From contig JAGATI010000040.1 in the NCBI GenBank assembly GCA_017621295.1, forward strand, positions 1 to 9,044: a stretch of DNA of 9,044 nt, given 5' to 3'. Of this stretch, positions 1 to 6,681 are shown one piece after another. The notes below the pieces were generated by a model that worked only from the letters and a program-made list of their open reading frames with translations, was not told the origin of the DNA and ran no database searches. Position 1 is the first letter of the stretch, and each line of letters opens with the position of its first letter. Made by a program: the position numbers and the translations under genes. Source of the DNA: Clostridia bacterium. GTDB lineage: Bacteria > Bacillota_A > Clostridia > TANB77 > CAG-508.

Positions 1-214
1 CTATATTACCTTCTTTATCTTGTCTTTTTTGTTTAGGAAATTCTACAAAAGTTCCTATTTCTTTTTTACCTGCTTTCTCATACATTCGCTTTATTATCTT
101 AATATTATCAATTTTAATCCCACCTATTATAATACTCGCTAAAGCTTTTAAATTAGGCACTTTCTCACTACTTACTTTCGTAACTATTGTTTGTATTTTT
201 AACTTTTCCTTCAT
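1..214 (-). CDS. SpoVG-like regulatory protein, C-terminus cut by window edge
   Basis: 71 residues are visible, reading off the low-coordinate edge of the window. The N-terminal pattern matches the SpoVG family: a short basic start, then ALASI (residues 25-29), a strand with IKIDNIKIIK, then GTFVEFP followed by a basic stretch and DKEGNI. This parallels the family's AIASI...HDIRVI...G.FVAMPS...G layout. Family members are small proteins, usually somewhat under 100 residues, known as site-specific DNA- or RNA-binding regulators in Firmicutes. Here the loop before GTFVEFP is a few residues longer. The ATG at 214 has AGGA about 9 nt upstream. It is the first gene after a dedicated promoter (414-441) and leader hairpin (270-330), so it may be a regulator belonging to the element. 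Family assignment is by eye and fairly sure; the target is unknown. Confidence 0.72.
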   Translation of the reverse strand, partial: MKEKLKIQTIVTKVSSEKVPNLKALASIIIGGIKIDNIKIIKRMYEKAGKKEIGTFVEFPKQKRQDKEGNI

Positions 215-269
215 AATATCAATTCCTTTCTTGAAATAATAACGCTTCTTTCGTTTCTTTAAAAATAAA

Positions 270-330
270 AAGACAGAAAAAACTAAATCTAAAATAATTT
301 TTAGATTTAAATTAGTTTTTTTCTGTCTTA
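270..330 (-). terminator. Long AT-rich hairpin with U-tract in the spoVG-like leader
   Basis: An imperfect inverted repeat pairs AAGACAGAAAAAA-CTAAATCTAAAA (270-294) with its complement ending near 329, with a short bulge and a small AT loop. On the minus strand the stem ends in CTGTCTTTTTATTTTT, so it resembles a Rho-independent terminator. It lies between the promoter at 414-441 and the start codon at 214. It would therefore affect both read-through from virD4 and transcripts begun at this promoter, which fits an attenuator. The stem is nearly symmetric and could also act on the other strand. GC content is low, so terminator strength is uncertain. Confidence 0.55.
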
Positions 331-413
331 TTAGCTGAAAATATAAAACATAGAAAAAGTATTGCTAGGGGGTACTAACTTCTTCTAAGTATATATAATT
401 AAAACTTATAATA

Positions 414-441
414 ATTATATTTATTTTTTGATAAAAAACAA
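414..441 (-). promoter_or_regulatory. Promoter for the spoVG-like gene (TTGTTT-N16-TATAAT)
   Basis: On the minus strand the -35 TTGTTT occupies 441-436 and the -10 TATAAT 419-414, with a 16-bp spacer. The predicted start near 405 gives a leader of roughly 190 nt before the ATG at 214. It sits just past the end of the virD4 region and shares its design with the promoter at 6322-6350. Confidence 0.7.
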
Positions 442-467
442 TGAAGTATTTTTGAAGTGTTTTTGAA
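442..467 (-). promoter_or_regulatory. Three TTCA boxes at 11-bp spacing: likely activator site
   Basis: TTCA occurs on the minus strand at 467-464, 456-453 and 445-442, exactly 11 bp apart. The units are TTCAAAAACAC, TTCAAAAATAC and TTCA, the last one directly abutting the -35 box TTGTTT. Direct repeats phased by one helical turn next to -35 are typical of activators that bind as head-to-tail dimers, such as OmpR/PhoB-type regulators; the actual regulator is unknown. The same array occurs at 6351-6376. Confidence 0.62.
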
Positions 468-477
468 TATAGAAAAA

Positions 478-660
478 TTAATTTTTATAATTTTTCTCAT
501 AAGAATTTTGTAACATTCCGTTTATAATCTTTTCATACTCTTCTCTTGCTTTTATATTCTCCTTTATTTTTTCTTTATTATATTCAATTTGTGGATTTTT
601 GTGTCCGAATCTCTGCTGTTCTTTTTTAGCTTTTTCCAGTTTTTCCTTCTTTTTTAAGAT
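478..660 (-). other. Coding-like lysine-rich tail in frame after the virD4 stop
   Basis: After the TAA at 661-663 the same reading frame stays open for 60 codons to a second TAA at 478-480. It encodes a charged, probably coiled-coil sequence rich in Lys and Glu that ends EEYEKIINGMLQ-NSYEKNYKN. There is no start codon with a ribosome-binding site at its head; the only ATG lies near its end. The composition matches the end of virD4 before the stop (RQINKKEIALKEQ). It looks like the original virD4 C-terminus cut off by a nonsense change, or reached by read-through. Two CGG triplets here (518-520, 605-607) are out of frame and cause no shift. Confidence 0.5.
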
Positions 661-2808
661 TTATTGTTCTTTTAGAGCTATTTCTTTTTTATTAATTTGC
701 CTATCAATATCCCATAATGGAACTTTTGTATCTTTTCTTTCCATTCTTGCTGTTTCTCTAATTATGCGTACTTTAGTACAAAAATCTGGATTACCTAAAG
801 ATAATAACCTGTTAAATAGCCATTCAGAAAGATCTGGTGCTTTTGTCATTGCAGGATTTACCCCCGCAAACATAACTAGTAAATATGGTCTATTAATTCT
901 TAATACTTCAGCAGGTGTAAGTAGTGCTCTTTGTATTAAACTCATAGATTTACTTTTATTTATAGAACTTCCACCTATATTTCCAGAATTACTTTCTGAA
1001 TAAGATGAGCAAGTATATGTTCCGAAGTTTTTTTGAGATTTTTTCTGCTGTAGTATCATTAGACGTTTTTAAATATGTCCAAATATGACAATTATCTAAA
1101 ATATTCTGTGCAGTATTTTCATCATATTTGCTGTTCAATTGTGAAAAAGACTGCAAAAACAAATTAAAACGTATTTTTCGTCCTCCACCTACTGTAAGAA
1201 ATCCGACCGAAAATTAGGTATAGCTGAAAAATTTCCGAAATTCGTCTAATATGAAATTAACTCTATTTTTTAATGCTCCACCACCAATATCTGCAATATT
1301 TACTAATTGTTGATATATTTGATTTACAAATAATGAACATAATGAATAAAATGTAAGTTTTTCATCAGGTAAAATCATATATAGAATAGTTTTTTTATTT
1401 GCTAGGTCTTCTGCTCTTATTTCTGTTTTTGATGTCATAGATGCTATATATTCATCAGAAAACAATACTAGTGTATTTAATGCAGAAGTAAAAAAAGAAG
1501 ATCTTGTTTTACTTGGAGCAATCGAAGCAGGTGCAAAACTTGCTATTGCAGGATGATTTGGGTTAGCCTCTCTTGTTTCACTTCCGTTTCGTATATCTTC
1601 TAAAAATTTATCCATAAGCATTGTCCCATCTGCTTGTTCCTTACACATATTTGATAAAAAGTAATATACATTTGCTATATTTTTAAATTCATCTGATGCT
1701 TCCATACAAACAGACATAATTCCTGTTTTTATAGTACTTTTTTCTCCATCGTTCCAGATTTTCTCTCCGCTTTGCCTCACCTACTAAACTTTCACAAATA
1801 TCAGATGCTTTATTTTGAGCTTGTGCGATATTTCCTCTTCTTATTTCATCAATAACTGGCTGTAAAAAATTATAGCAAGAACTACGCATAGGATTTTTAA
1901 AATCTAGGGTAACAACATTGTATCCCAGTTGTTTCAAGCCTCCAGATGTATATTCAAAAAGTTCCCCGCTTAGGATCACTTATTATCATTGACTCACCTG
2001 CTAATGCACAATTATATATACTCTCAATAACTAAACATCTTGTTTTACCACTTCTTGTAGAACCTACTGTTAAGGTATGTACATTATCTCCTACAAAGTA
2101 TATATCTTCTACTTTTCTGGATTTAACAAAAGGGAATTTAGATACTCTACTAAATACTCTTCTTTCTCTTCTTCCTAGTACAATTCCACCTTTTTTAAAT
2201 ACTCGAGATTTATCTGGTTCTATTGTTTTTTTGTTTATTTTTCCAAACTCATTTTTTATCTCTTCTTTTAGCTTCTCTTCATCAATAATTTCAGATTCAT
2301 TTACATTTTTATATGGAATTGAGATATTTTTTATTGCTTTTGTTTCTTCATCTGCATTATATAAAAGTTTTCTAATCGTAGAATTTTCAGAGTCTACTGT
2401 ATTTACATTAAAAACTTTACTAAATTCTTTTTTATTTAGCCACCAACTTGAACCTTGTTGAGTTTGTTTATCTCCTATCTTAACTGGAATTTCTATATCA
2501 TCTGTTACTTTATATACATTAGATTTGTAATCTTTTAAACCAAACCATCTTTTATAATTCGCTACAAAAACAAGTAGTCCAAACATAGAAAAAATTATCC
2601 AGAACATCTGATTAACAGCTTCTACTTCAAGTAATCTTTGTATCATAATTCTAGGTGTTACAAATAAATCTATCATATTTAGCAATTCTTCTTGTGGAGC
2701 ATATACTAAAGATAATATATTTGCAATTACACATGAAAGAGCTACAGACGTTATTGTTACAATAATAGTAAAAACAATATAAAATACAACATTTCTACTT
2801 AGTTTCAT
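661..2808 (-). CDS. virD4: VirD4/TraG-type coupling ATPase, read through six +1 shifts at CGG
   Basis: This is the type IV coupling protein, the membrane ATPase that delivers the relaxase-DNA complex to the conjugation channel. Two membrane segments lie near residues 7-31 and 68-88. Walker A is GSTRSGKT (249-256), followed by SMIISDPKGELFEY. Walker B is NFILDEFGN (about 517-525). VGGGRKIRFNLFLQSFSQL and the ...RALLTPAEVLRI... C-terminal region follow, all characteristic of TraG/VirD4. In the standard code the gene is broken six times, always at an in-frame CGG (C at 1968, 1769, 1237, 1209, 1205 and 1024). Skipping the C gives one continuous 713-residue protein with a glycine at each site, several of them family-conserved (DPKG, DEFG). 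There is no other internal lesion before the TAA at 661. The ATG at 2808 has AGAGGAT about 7 nt upstream. A simple pseudogene reading is unlikely given this regularity. Confidence 0.88.
1022..1024 (-). other. virD4 +1 shift site 6: in-frame CGG, CGGA read as Gly
   Basis: The incoming frame reads AAA CTT CGG AAC. Skipping the C gives CTT GGA ACA TAT, restoring KKLGTYTCSSYSES, a conserved VirD4/TraG stretch. Confidence 0.82.
1203..1205 (-). other. virD4 +1 shift site 5: in-frame CGG, CGGA read as Gly
   Basis: After site 4 the frame reads GGT CGG ATT. Skipping the C gives GGT GGA TTT CTT, restoring NFGGFLTVGGGRK. It lies one codon after site 4, so two shifts are needed back to back. Confidence 0.82.
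1207..1209 (-). other. virD4 +1 shift site 4: in-frame CGG, CGGT read as Gly
   Basis: The frame reads AAT TTT CGG TCG. Skipping the C gives TTT GGT. This is the only one of the nine sites with T as the fourth base. Confidence 0.82.
1235..1237 (-). other. virD4 +1 shift site 3: in-frame CGG, CGGA read as Gly
   Basis: The frame reads GAC GAA TTT CGG AAA. Skipping the C gives GAC GAA TTT GGA AAT (DEFGN), the conserved Walker B segment. Without the shift the product ends at the TAA at 1214-1216. Confidence 0.85.
1767..1769 (-). other. virD4 +1 shift site 2: in-frame CGG, CGGA read as Gly
   Basis: The frame reads GCA AAG CGG AGA. Skipping the C gives AAG GGA GAG AAA ATC TGG, joining SLVGEAK to GEKIWNDGEKS. 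Confidence 0.84.
1966..1968 (-). other. virD4 +1 shift site 1: in-frame CGG, CGGG read as Gly
   Basis: The frame reads CCT AAG CGG GGA. Skipping the C gives AAG GGG GAA CTT (DPKGELFEY), the near-invariant motif after Walker A in VirD4 proteins. Unshifted, translation ends three residues after the CGG. Confidence 0.86.
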
Positions 2809-2881
2809 TATATTTATCCTCTCATTTATTGAATTTAGCTTTTTATATAAATTTTTATTTGCTCCTTTTAAAAGACTTAAT

Positions 2882-3457
2882 TTATATTAAGTCACAGATA
2901 ACTATTAGTCTATACCTATATTTCCCTTGTATACAAGTAACTAATGTAAGTTGTGAAGCTTCACTCTCTTCTAATACTGATAGTTCCTTTTCATTTACTT
3001 CTTTTATTTCTCTGACTTTAAATGAGTAAGTAGTATTATAATAAGTGTAATATACTTTATCTCCTATATCTAACTCGTCTAATTTATCAAAATAAAAATT
3101 TCCAGATTGATAGTTTCTTGTATTGTTATGTCCTGCTAGTGCTATATTTCCATTTTGTAGAGCTGTACCTTCTATATGCCCTACATATTTACTTAGTGTA
3201 ATCGTATCAGAACCTTCTCTTATTGGTGCAATAAGGTTATCTAGTTTTGGTATTGCTATTTGCCAATCATATTTAATTTCTATAGTATCTATTTCATTAT
3301 TATTTTGTTCTATTGTTTTTATATCTACTGTTTCTAGTATACTAGGTTCATCTATATATAAGTTTTTATCAAATTTATAACTAAATGCTAAAGCTATACT
3401 AATAGACAATATTAGAATCACAGTAAAAATTATTTCATTATTTATAATTTTTTTCAT
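2882..3457 (-). CDS. Sortase, class D-like transpeptidase
   Basis: This is a membrane-anchored cysteine transpeptidase of 191 residues. It has an N-terminal signal anchor (about residues 9-27), then the sortase fold. The catalytic His110 lies in NIALAGHNN, Cys175 in LTLVTC and the Arg in KYRYRLIV (probably Arg183). The motif QIAIPKLDNLIAPI near residue 66 is the usual first strand of sortases. I prefer ATG 3457, which has AGAGG about 10 nt upstream; a GTG at 3478 would add seven residues. It begins about 20 nt after the stop of the 339-residue surface protein and lies upstream of virD4. Sortases join surface proteins or pilins to the wall, so this one may build or anchor a conjugation surface structure. 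I see no LPXTG-type substrate in the window, so its target is not identified. Confidence 0.86.
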   Translation of the reverse strand: MKKIINNEIIFTVILILSISIALAFSYKFDKNLYIDEPSILETVDIKTIEQNNNEIDTIEIKYDWQIAIPKLDNLIAPIREGSDTITLSKYVGHIEGTALQNGNIALAGHNNTRNYQSGNFYFDKLDELDIGDKVYYTYYNTTYSFKVREIKEVNEKELSVLEESEASQLTLVTCIQGKYRYRLIVICDLI

Positions 3458-3478
3458 AAACTCGTTACCTCTTTTCAC

Positions 3479-4498
3479 TTAAAATTTGAATTCTACATTT
3501 TGAGAAGTAACCTTTATAGTCTTAACTTGACTATTTAGCTTTATATAAACTGTCTTTCCTTGTAATCTTGAATAACTTAAATTATTAATATGTAGTATAA
3601 AATTATTTTCCTTTATATTTTTGGTACTATCTATTGTTATAGTAGCTTTGTCTTTAATCTTAGCTGATTTTATTTTTATTAATCCATGTTTTCTAGTGTT
3701 GTAAATTGTAGCATTAGGTGTTACAAAGATTCCAATTACACCTAAAATAATAACTCCTCCTGCAATTAATATTGGAACTGTAGGTTCGATTTTCTTCTCT
3801 TTTTGAACTATAGGTTCTTCTTTTTCAGTATAAGTTAAAATGTAATCTTTTAAAACTTCCTTTTCCTCTACTTCTCCTTGATATATTGGTCTTACTTTAA
3901 AAGTATCAGAATTTTTAGTTCTTATAATGCTATTATATAAAGCTATTCCATTGTAAGATAGTGGTACAGTAGTTTTATCTATGTTTGATGTTTTATTTAC
4001 TATCCATTTTACATTAATAAGTACATATTCTCTTCCATTTATAATCCTCGTTTTTGCTATTTGTTCTAAATCATTTGTTGGTAGATTATCAAAATTTATA
4101 TATTGATTATCAATTTTTTCACTATATCCATTATCTATAGTATCAATACTAAAATCTATTAAATCTAGCTCTCCTTTATATACATCATCTTCATATTTGT
4201 ATATACTATCAAATTCTATTTTCAAATATTCTTTATTGATATTATCTACAATCTTCTCTTCGTTTCCCAAAATACTCTTTATTTCTTTTCTAGGTTTAAT
4301 TTCTAGTTGTTTTAAATTGCTATATGTATATACTTTTCCATCTTGTATTATTTCTTTTTGGATTTGACTTTCATTGAGAATACTTTGTGATTTTATTTCC
4401 TTTGTTATAGTATCTGAAGAATAAACTGTTGTTGATATATAATTATAAGCTATTAGCATAAAAATAAAATACAAAATTAATTTAACTATTTTTCTCAT
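3479..4498 (-). CDS. Secreted, membrane-anchored protein of unknown function
   Basis: 339 residues. An N-terminal hydrophobic segment (about 5-28, KLILYFIFMLIAYNYI) looks like a signal peptide. It is followed by a long polar, Lys/Asp/Asn-rich region of probable extracellular strands and a second membrane segment near 238-258 (VPILIAGGVIILGVIGIF). A beta-rich tail of about 80 residues (IKIKSAKIKDKATITID...) follows. No catalytic motif and no LPXTG signal were seen. ATG 4498 has AAGGAG 11 nt upstream; ATG 4519, with AAGGA 8 nt upstream, would add MEGDIKN and is also possible. The gene overlaps the end of the 49-residue ORF by 17 bp, implying translational coupling, and it precedes the sortase closely. 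A structural or adhesin role in the conjugation apparatus is plausible from context only. I do not recognise the family. Confidence 0.75.
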   Translation of the reverse strand: MRKIVKLILYFIFMLIAYNYISTTVYSSDTITKEIKSQSILNESQIQKEIIQDGKVYTYSNLKQLEIKPRKEIKSILGNEEKIVDNINKEYLKIEFDSIYKYEDDVYKGELDLIDFSIDTIDNGYSEKIDNQYINFDNLPTNDLEQIAKTRIINGREYVLINVKWIVNKTSNIDKTTVPLSYNGIALYNSIIRTKNSDTFKVRPIYQGEVEEKEVLKDYILTYTEKEEPIVQKEKKIEPTVPILIAGGVIILGVIGIFVTPNATIYNTRKHGLIKIKSAKIKDKATITIDSTKNIKENNFILHINNLSYSRLQGKTVYIKLNSQVKTIKVTSQNVEFKF

Positions 4499-4631
4499 AT
4501 TTTTTATATCTCCTTCCATTTAACTTTTCCTTTTTTAGATTATATTTATTTATGATTTTTAACGTTTCTTTAGTCATTAAACACCTTTTATCTGTTTCCT
4601 TTATTAGTATTCCTAAAGCTTTCTCTTCCAT
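4482..4631 (-). CDS. Small basic protein of 49 residues
   Basis: A short ORF, MEEKALGILIKETDKR..., ending KKYEKNS, Lys/Arg-rich with no membrane segment or Cys motif. The start has a very good site, AGGAGG, 5 nt before the ATG at 4631. Its last codons overlap the start region of the next gene (ATG 4519 or 4498), so it may act partly as a coupling leader for the surface protein. The function is unknown. The strong ribosome-binding site, the operon spacing and the amino acid composition are the only evidence that it is real. Confidence 0.55.
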   Translation of the reverse strand: MEEKALGILIKETDKRCLMTKETLKIINKYNLKKEKLNGRRYKKYEKNS

Positions 4632-4673
4632 ATTAGCCTCCTAATCTTTGCTTTTTCTAATCCATAATAAATA

Positions 4674-4958
4674 TCACATAATCGCACTAATTAATTCAAA
4701 AAATGTCTCTCTTAGTATTTCATTCATTACTATTGTAGCTCCAATAGTTGATAATCCAAATAAGCCAATATAAATTACAATCTTAAATATTATTCTAATA
4801 AAATTGCTTGAATAAAAAATAACCTTATCTATAGCCTTTTTTTCTTCGATTACTACTTTATTATTATCTGATATTCCATACCTTTTTCTTAAATTTTCTT
4901 CTTTTTCCTTTTGTTTCTGTTCTTGTTTAAATCTTTCATAATAGCCTTTATTTTTCAT
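4674..4958 (-). CDS. Small membrane protein of unknown function
   Basis: 94 residues. The N-terminal third is highly charged (YERFKQEQKQKEKEENLRKR), probably helical and cytoplasmic. The second half is hydrophobic, with one long or two short membrane helices (about 47-90, FIRIIFKIVIYIGLFGLSTIGA then a more amphipathic end). The ATG at 4958 lies 7 nt after the TGA of the MinD-like gene, within a stretch containing AAGGTGAGAGG, so translation is probably coupled. Its size and position suggest a minor secretion-channel subunit, but no family is recognised. Confidence 0.7.
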   Translation of the reverse strand: MKNKGYYERFKQEQKQKEKEENLRKRYGISDNNKVVIEEKKAIDKVIFYSSNFIRIIFKIVIYIGLFGLSTIGATIVMNEILRETFFELISAIM

Positions 4959-4965
4959 ATTCCTC

Positions 4966-6222
4966 TCACCTTTTGAATTTTTTTAAAATATTATTTATCT
5001 TAAATTTACGTTTCTTCTCGGATTCTTCTTCAAAATAAGAATCCGAAAAATACCTTCTTAAAATATTCTCTAAATACTCTTTAGATTTTAGTTCAAATGA
5101 ATCTTCTTGTATTTCATTAAAATAAACGTTAAATTTCCCCATCTGAGATTTAATCTCTTTGTAATCTTCCTTTTTTACAAAATTATATATAAAATATAAT
5201 CTATCTTGTTCTTCTGATAATCTTACTTTTTCAAAAGTCTCTGAAATATACTTGTATTCCCAAGGGCAATTTCCCATTATAATAAACTTAATATCTTTAT
5301 TTAAAAAAGACGCGAGTTCTGTATCTGTTAGTTCTCCTATTTCTCCAAAATCATAGATGTAAAAATCATATTTTTGTGCTACTATATCTCCTATTTTAGA
5401 CAAATCATAAAACATTTCCATTCCACCAACTCTTATTTCTCCTGCAGACATAAAATGTTCTATTCCCATATTGTTTCCAACTTGTTCTAAATCAGCTAAG
5501 TCGATTATATCCTTATGGTTATTTGCTTCAATTAAACAAGCTTTTATATTTGGTAACTCATTTAGAAAATGTAATAAATTAATTCCCCATGTAGTAGTTC
5601 CTATATGTCTTGTAATTCCTAATATTCCAATAGTTACATCTTGTCTTATTTTTCGATATTCAGTTTTATTAATTACTGAAGTATTAGATTTTTTTTTAGA
5701 TAAAACTTCTATTCTAAATTGACTTGCCTGTGCGTAATTCATTCCCTTTTCATCTAAACATATTTTTAATTGGTCATACATTTTGTTGTCTGTTTGTGCA
5801 GTTACTAAATTGTAAATCCCCATATTAAAACATTCTGCTAAAATTTCATTTCCTCTTTTGAATCCAGAAGCTATTAATATAATTCTAAATTCATAATTCG
5901 TTCTTAATTTATCTAAATTCTTTAATATTTCATCGTTCGAACTAGAACCTACAAAAGCAGATAAATCCAATACTAAAAAATCAGTATTATTAATAGCTCT
6001 TAAATCTTCTCTAAAAAGCATTGTTATATTGAATTCATTTTCATATCTTGTTGTAACTATTATGTTATTTTCTTTTACTAAACTTTCTAATGAATTATTT
6101 AATGTTTTGCCAACATATATAAGTTTCTTTATTCTTTTTGTTTCTCTGTTTTTTATATCTTCGGTTAGTTCATTATTATTTTCAAATGAATACTCTATTT
6201 GTTTTTCCGTATTTTCATTCAT
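4966..6222 (-). CDS. TadZ/CpaE-like MinD-family protein with atypical P-loop
   Basis: 418 residues in two parts. Residues about 32-165 look like a receiver-type domain (FLVLDLSAF, RIILIASGF, ECFNMGIYNLV), without a clear phosphorylation triad. Residues about 195-400 resemble the MinD/ParA fold, with GILGITRHIGTTTWGINLL at the P-loop (199-217) and FYIYDFGEIG at the Walker B position (287-296). The P-loop lacks the usual GK(T/S) and the deviant-Walker lysine. An atypical P-loop plus a receiver-like N-terminus is the design of TadZ/CpaE proteins, which place secretion or pilus machines in the cell. A role in positioning the conjugation complex is an inference. It is first in its block, with the strong site GGAGGGAGGTT about 8 nt before the ATG and a dedicated promoter upstream. 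The end is TGA, showing that TGA is a stop here. Confidence 0.72.
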   Translation of the reverse strand: MNENTEKQIEYSFENNNELTEDIKNRETKRIKKLIYVGKTLNNSLESLVKENNIIVTTRYENEFNITMLFREDLRAINNTDFLVLDLSAFVGSSSNDEILKNLDKLRTNYEFRIILIASGFKRGNEILAECFNMGIYNLVTAQTDNKMYDQLKICLDEKGMNYAQASQFRIEVLSKKKSNTSVINKTEYRKIRQDVTIGILGITRHIGTTTWGINLLHFLNELPNIKACLIEANNHKDIIDLADLEQVGNNMGIEHFMSAGEIRVGGMEMFYDLSKIGDIVAQKYDFYIYDFGEIGELTDTELASFLNKDIKFIIMGNCPWEYKYISETFEKVRLSEEQDRLYFIYNFVKKEDYKEIKSQMGKFNVYFNEIQEDSFELKSKEYLENILRRYFSDSYFEEESEKKRKFKINNILKKFKR

Positions 6223-6250
6223 ATTATTTTAACCTCCCTCCTTCACATTC

Positions 6251-6279
6251 AAAAAAAGAGAAGGCACTTCGCTTTCTCT
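6251..6279 (-). terminator. Intrinsic terminator-like hairpin in the leader of the MinD-like gene
   Basis: On the minus strand AGAGAA-A-GC pairs with GC-C-TTCTCT around a 5-nt loop, with one internal A.C mismatch, followed by a run of seven T (6257-6251). It lies downstream of the promoter at 6322-6350 and about 29 nt before the start codon, just upstream of the ribosome-binding site. It would stop both read-through from the upstream block and transcripts started at this promoter, which suggests attenuation. Confidence 0.68.
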
Positions 6280-6321
6280 AAAAGTAAAAAATTCATATAT
6301 ACATATATTATCTATACTACA

Positions 6322-6350
6322 ATTATAAACACAATAAGCTATATAAACAA
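6322..6350 (-). promoter_or_regulatory. Promoter for the MinD-like/sortase/virD4 block
   Basis: On the minus strand the -35 TTGTTT is at 6350-6345 and the -10 TATAAT at 6327-6322, with an ideal 17-bp spacer. The leader is about 90 nt and contains the hairpin at 6251-6279. Confidence 0.75.
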
Positions 6351-6376
6351 TGAAGTGATTTTGAACATTTTTTGAA
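6351..6376 (-). promoter_or_regulatory. Three TTCA boxes at 11-bp spacing: likely activator site
   Basis: TTCA occurs on the minus strand at 6376-6373, 6365-6362 and 6354-6351, exactly 11 bp apart, the last box touching the -35 TTGTTT. Units are TTCAAAAAATG, TTCAAAATCAC and TTCA. Phase, A-rich spacers and contact with -35 are the same as at 442-467, about 5.9 kb away, so one regulator probably controls both promoters. Confidence 0.65.
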
Positions 6377-6384
6377 GTAAGACA

Positions 6385-6660
6385 TTAATCTTTGTTTTGT
6401 ATTTTTTTATATTCATCTATTGTATAATACCTAGTATTATTTTGTTCTTTAAAATATTGATTAAGTTCTTTTTCTGTATTTATCACATTATAGTAATTAT
6501 CATTCATATTAATAATTAAAGATTCTTGTATACTATTTTGAATTATTTTATTTTCTTTTTTTCCTTTATTTTTCATTAAAATTTGTACTGAAACAAGTAA
6601 TCCTATAACTAAAACAAAAACTATTATTAATTTAATATTTATTTTCACCTCTTCGTTCAT
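6385..6660 (-). CDS. Small single-pass membrane protein of unknown function
   Basis: 91 residues. A membrane helix at about 9-28 (IKLIIVFVLVIGLLVSVQIL) is followed by a polar, Asn-, Lys- and Tyr-rich domain of about 60 residues, probably outside the cell (type II topology, lysines on both flanks). The ATG at 6660 has AGAGG 7 nt upstream and lies about 20 nt after the previous stop. The stop is directly followed by the activator boxes of the next promoter, so it closes the VirB4-peptidase block. The function is unknown; a small secretion-channel accessory is possible. Confidence 0.68.
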   Translation of the reverse strand: MNEEVKINIKLIIVFVLVIGLLVSVQILMKNKGKKENKIIQNSIQESLIINMNDNYYNVINTEKELNQYFKEQNNTRYYTIDEYKKIQNKD

Positions 6661-6681
6661 ATATCTACCTCTTTTTCTTTT

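Noticed and set aside
361..376. C5 tract (CCCCCTAGCAA on the minus strand) in the spoVG-like leader as an oriT nick or riboswitch
   Set aside because: A run of five C is unusual in this AT-rich sequence, but I see no matching nick-site family, no long flanking inverted repeat and no relaxase gene in the window.
599..1003. Plus-strand open frame over the virD4 3' end
   Set aside because: It is the antisense shadow of virD4: composition is Leu/Ser/Phe-rich without domains, and the opposite strand has clear VirD4 motifs. The plus-strand frames at 1946-2461, 2829-3029, 3123-3380, 5471-5722, 6029-6232 and 6743-6952 are rejected for the same reason.
661..2808. virD4 as an ordinary decayed pseudogene
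   Set aside because: Six single-base insertions, all C before a glycine GGN codon, with no deletions, no other insertions and intact motifs between them, do not resemble random decay. The TAA at 661 is the only other oddity.
2809..2881. Orphan AAGGAG (2862-2867) between sortase and virD4
   Set aside because: No ATG, GTG or TTG follows at a usable distance, and only a five-codon frame could be built from an ATT. It is probably a chance match or a relic; virD4 has its own AGAGGAT.
442..6376. TGAAG-rich repeats as attachment sites or transposon ends
   Set aside because: The two copies have the same orientation, differ in the spacers, show no target duplication and fit promoter elements exactly. 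They read better as activator boxes.
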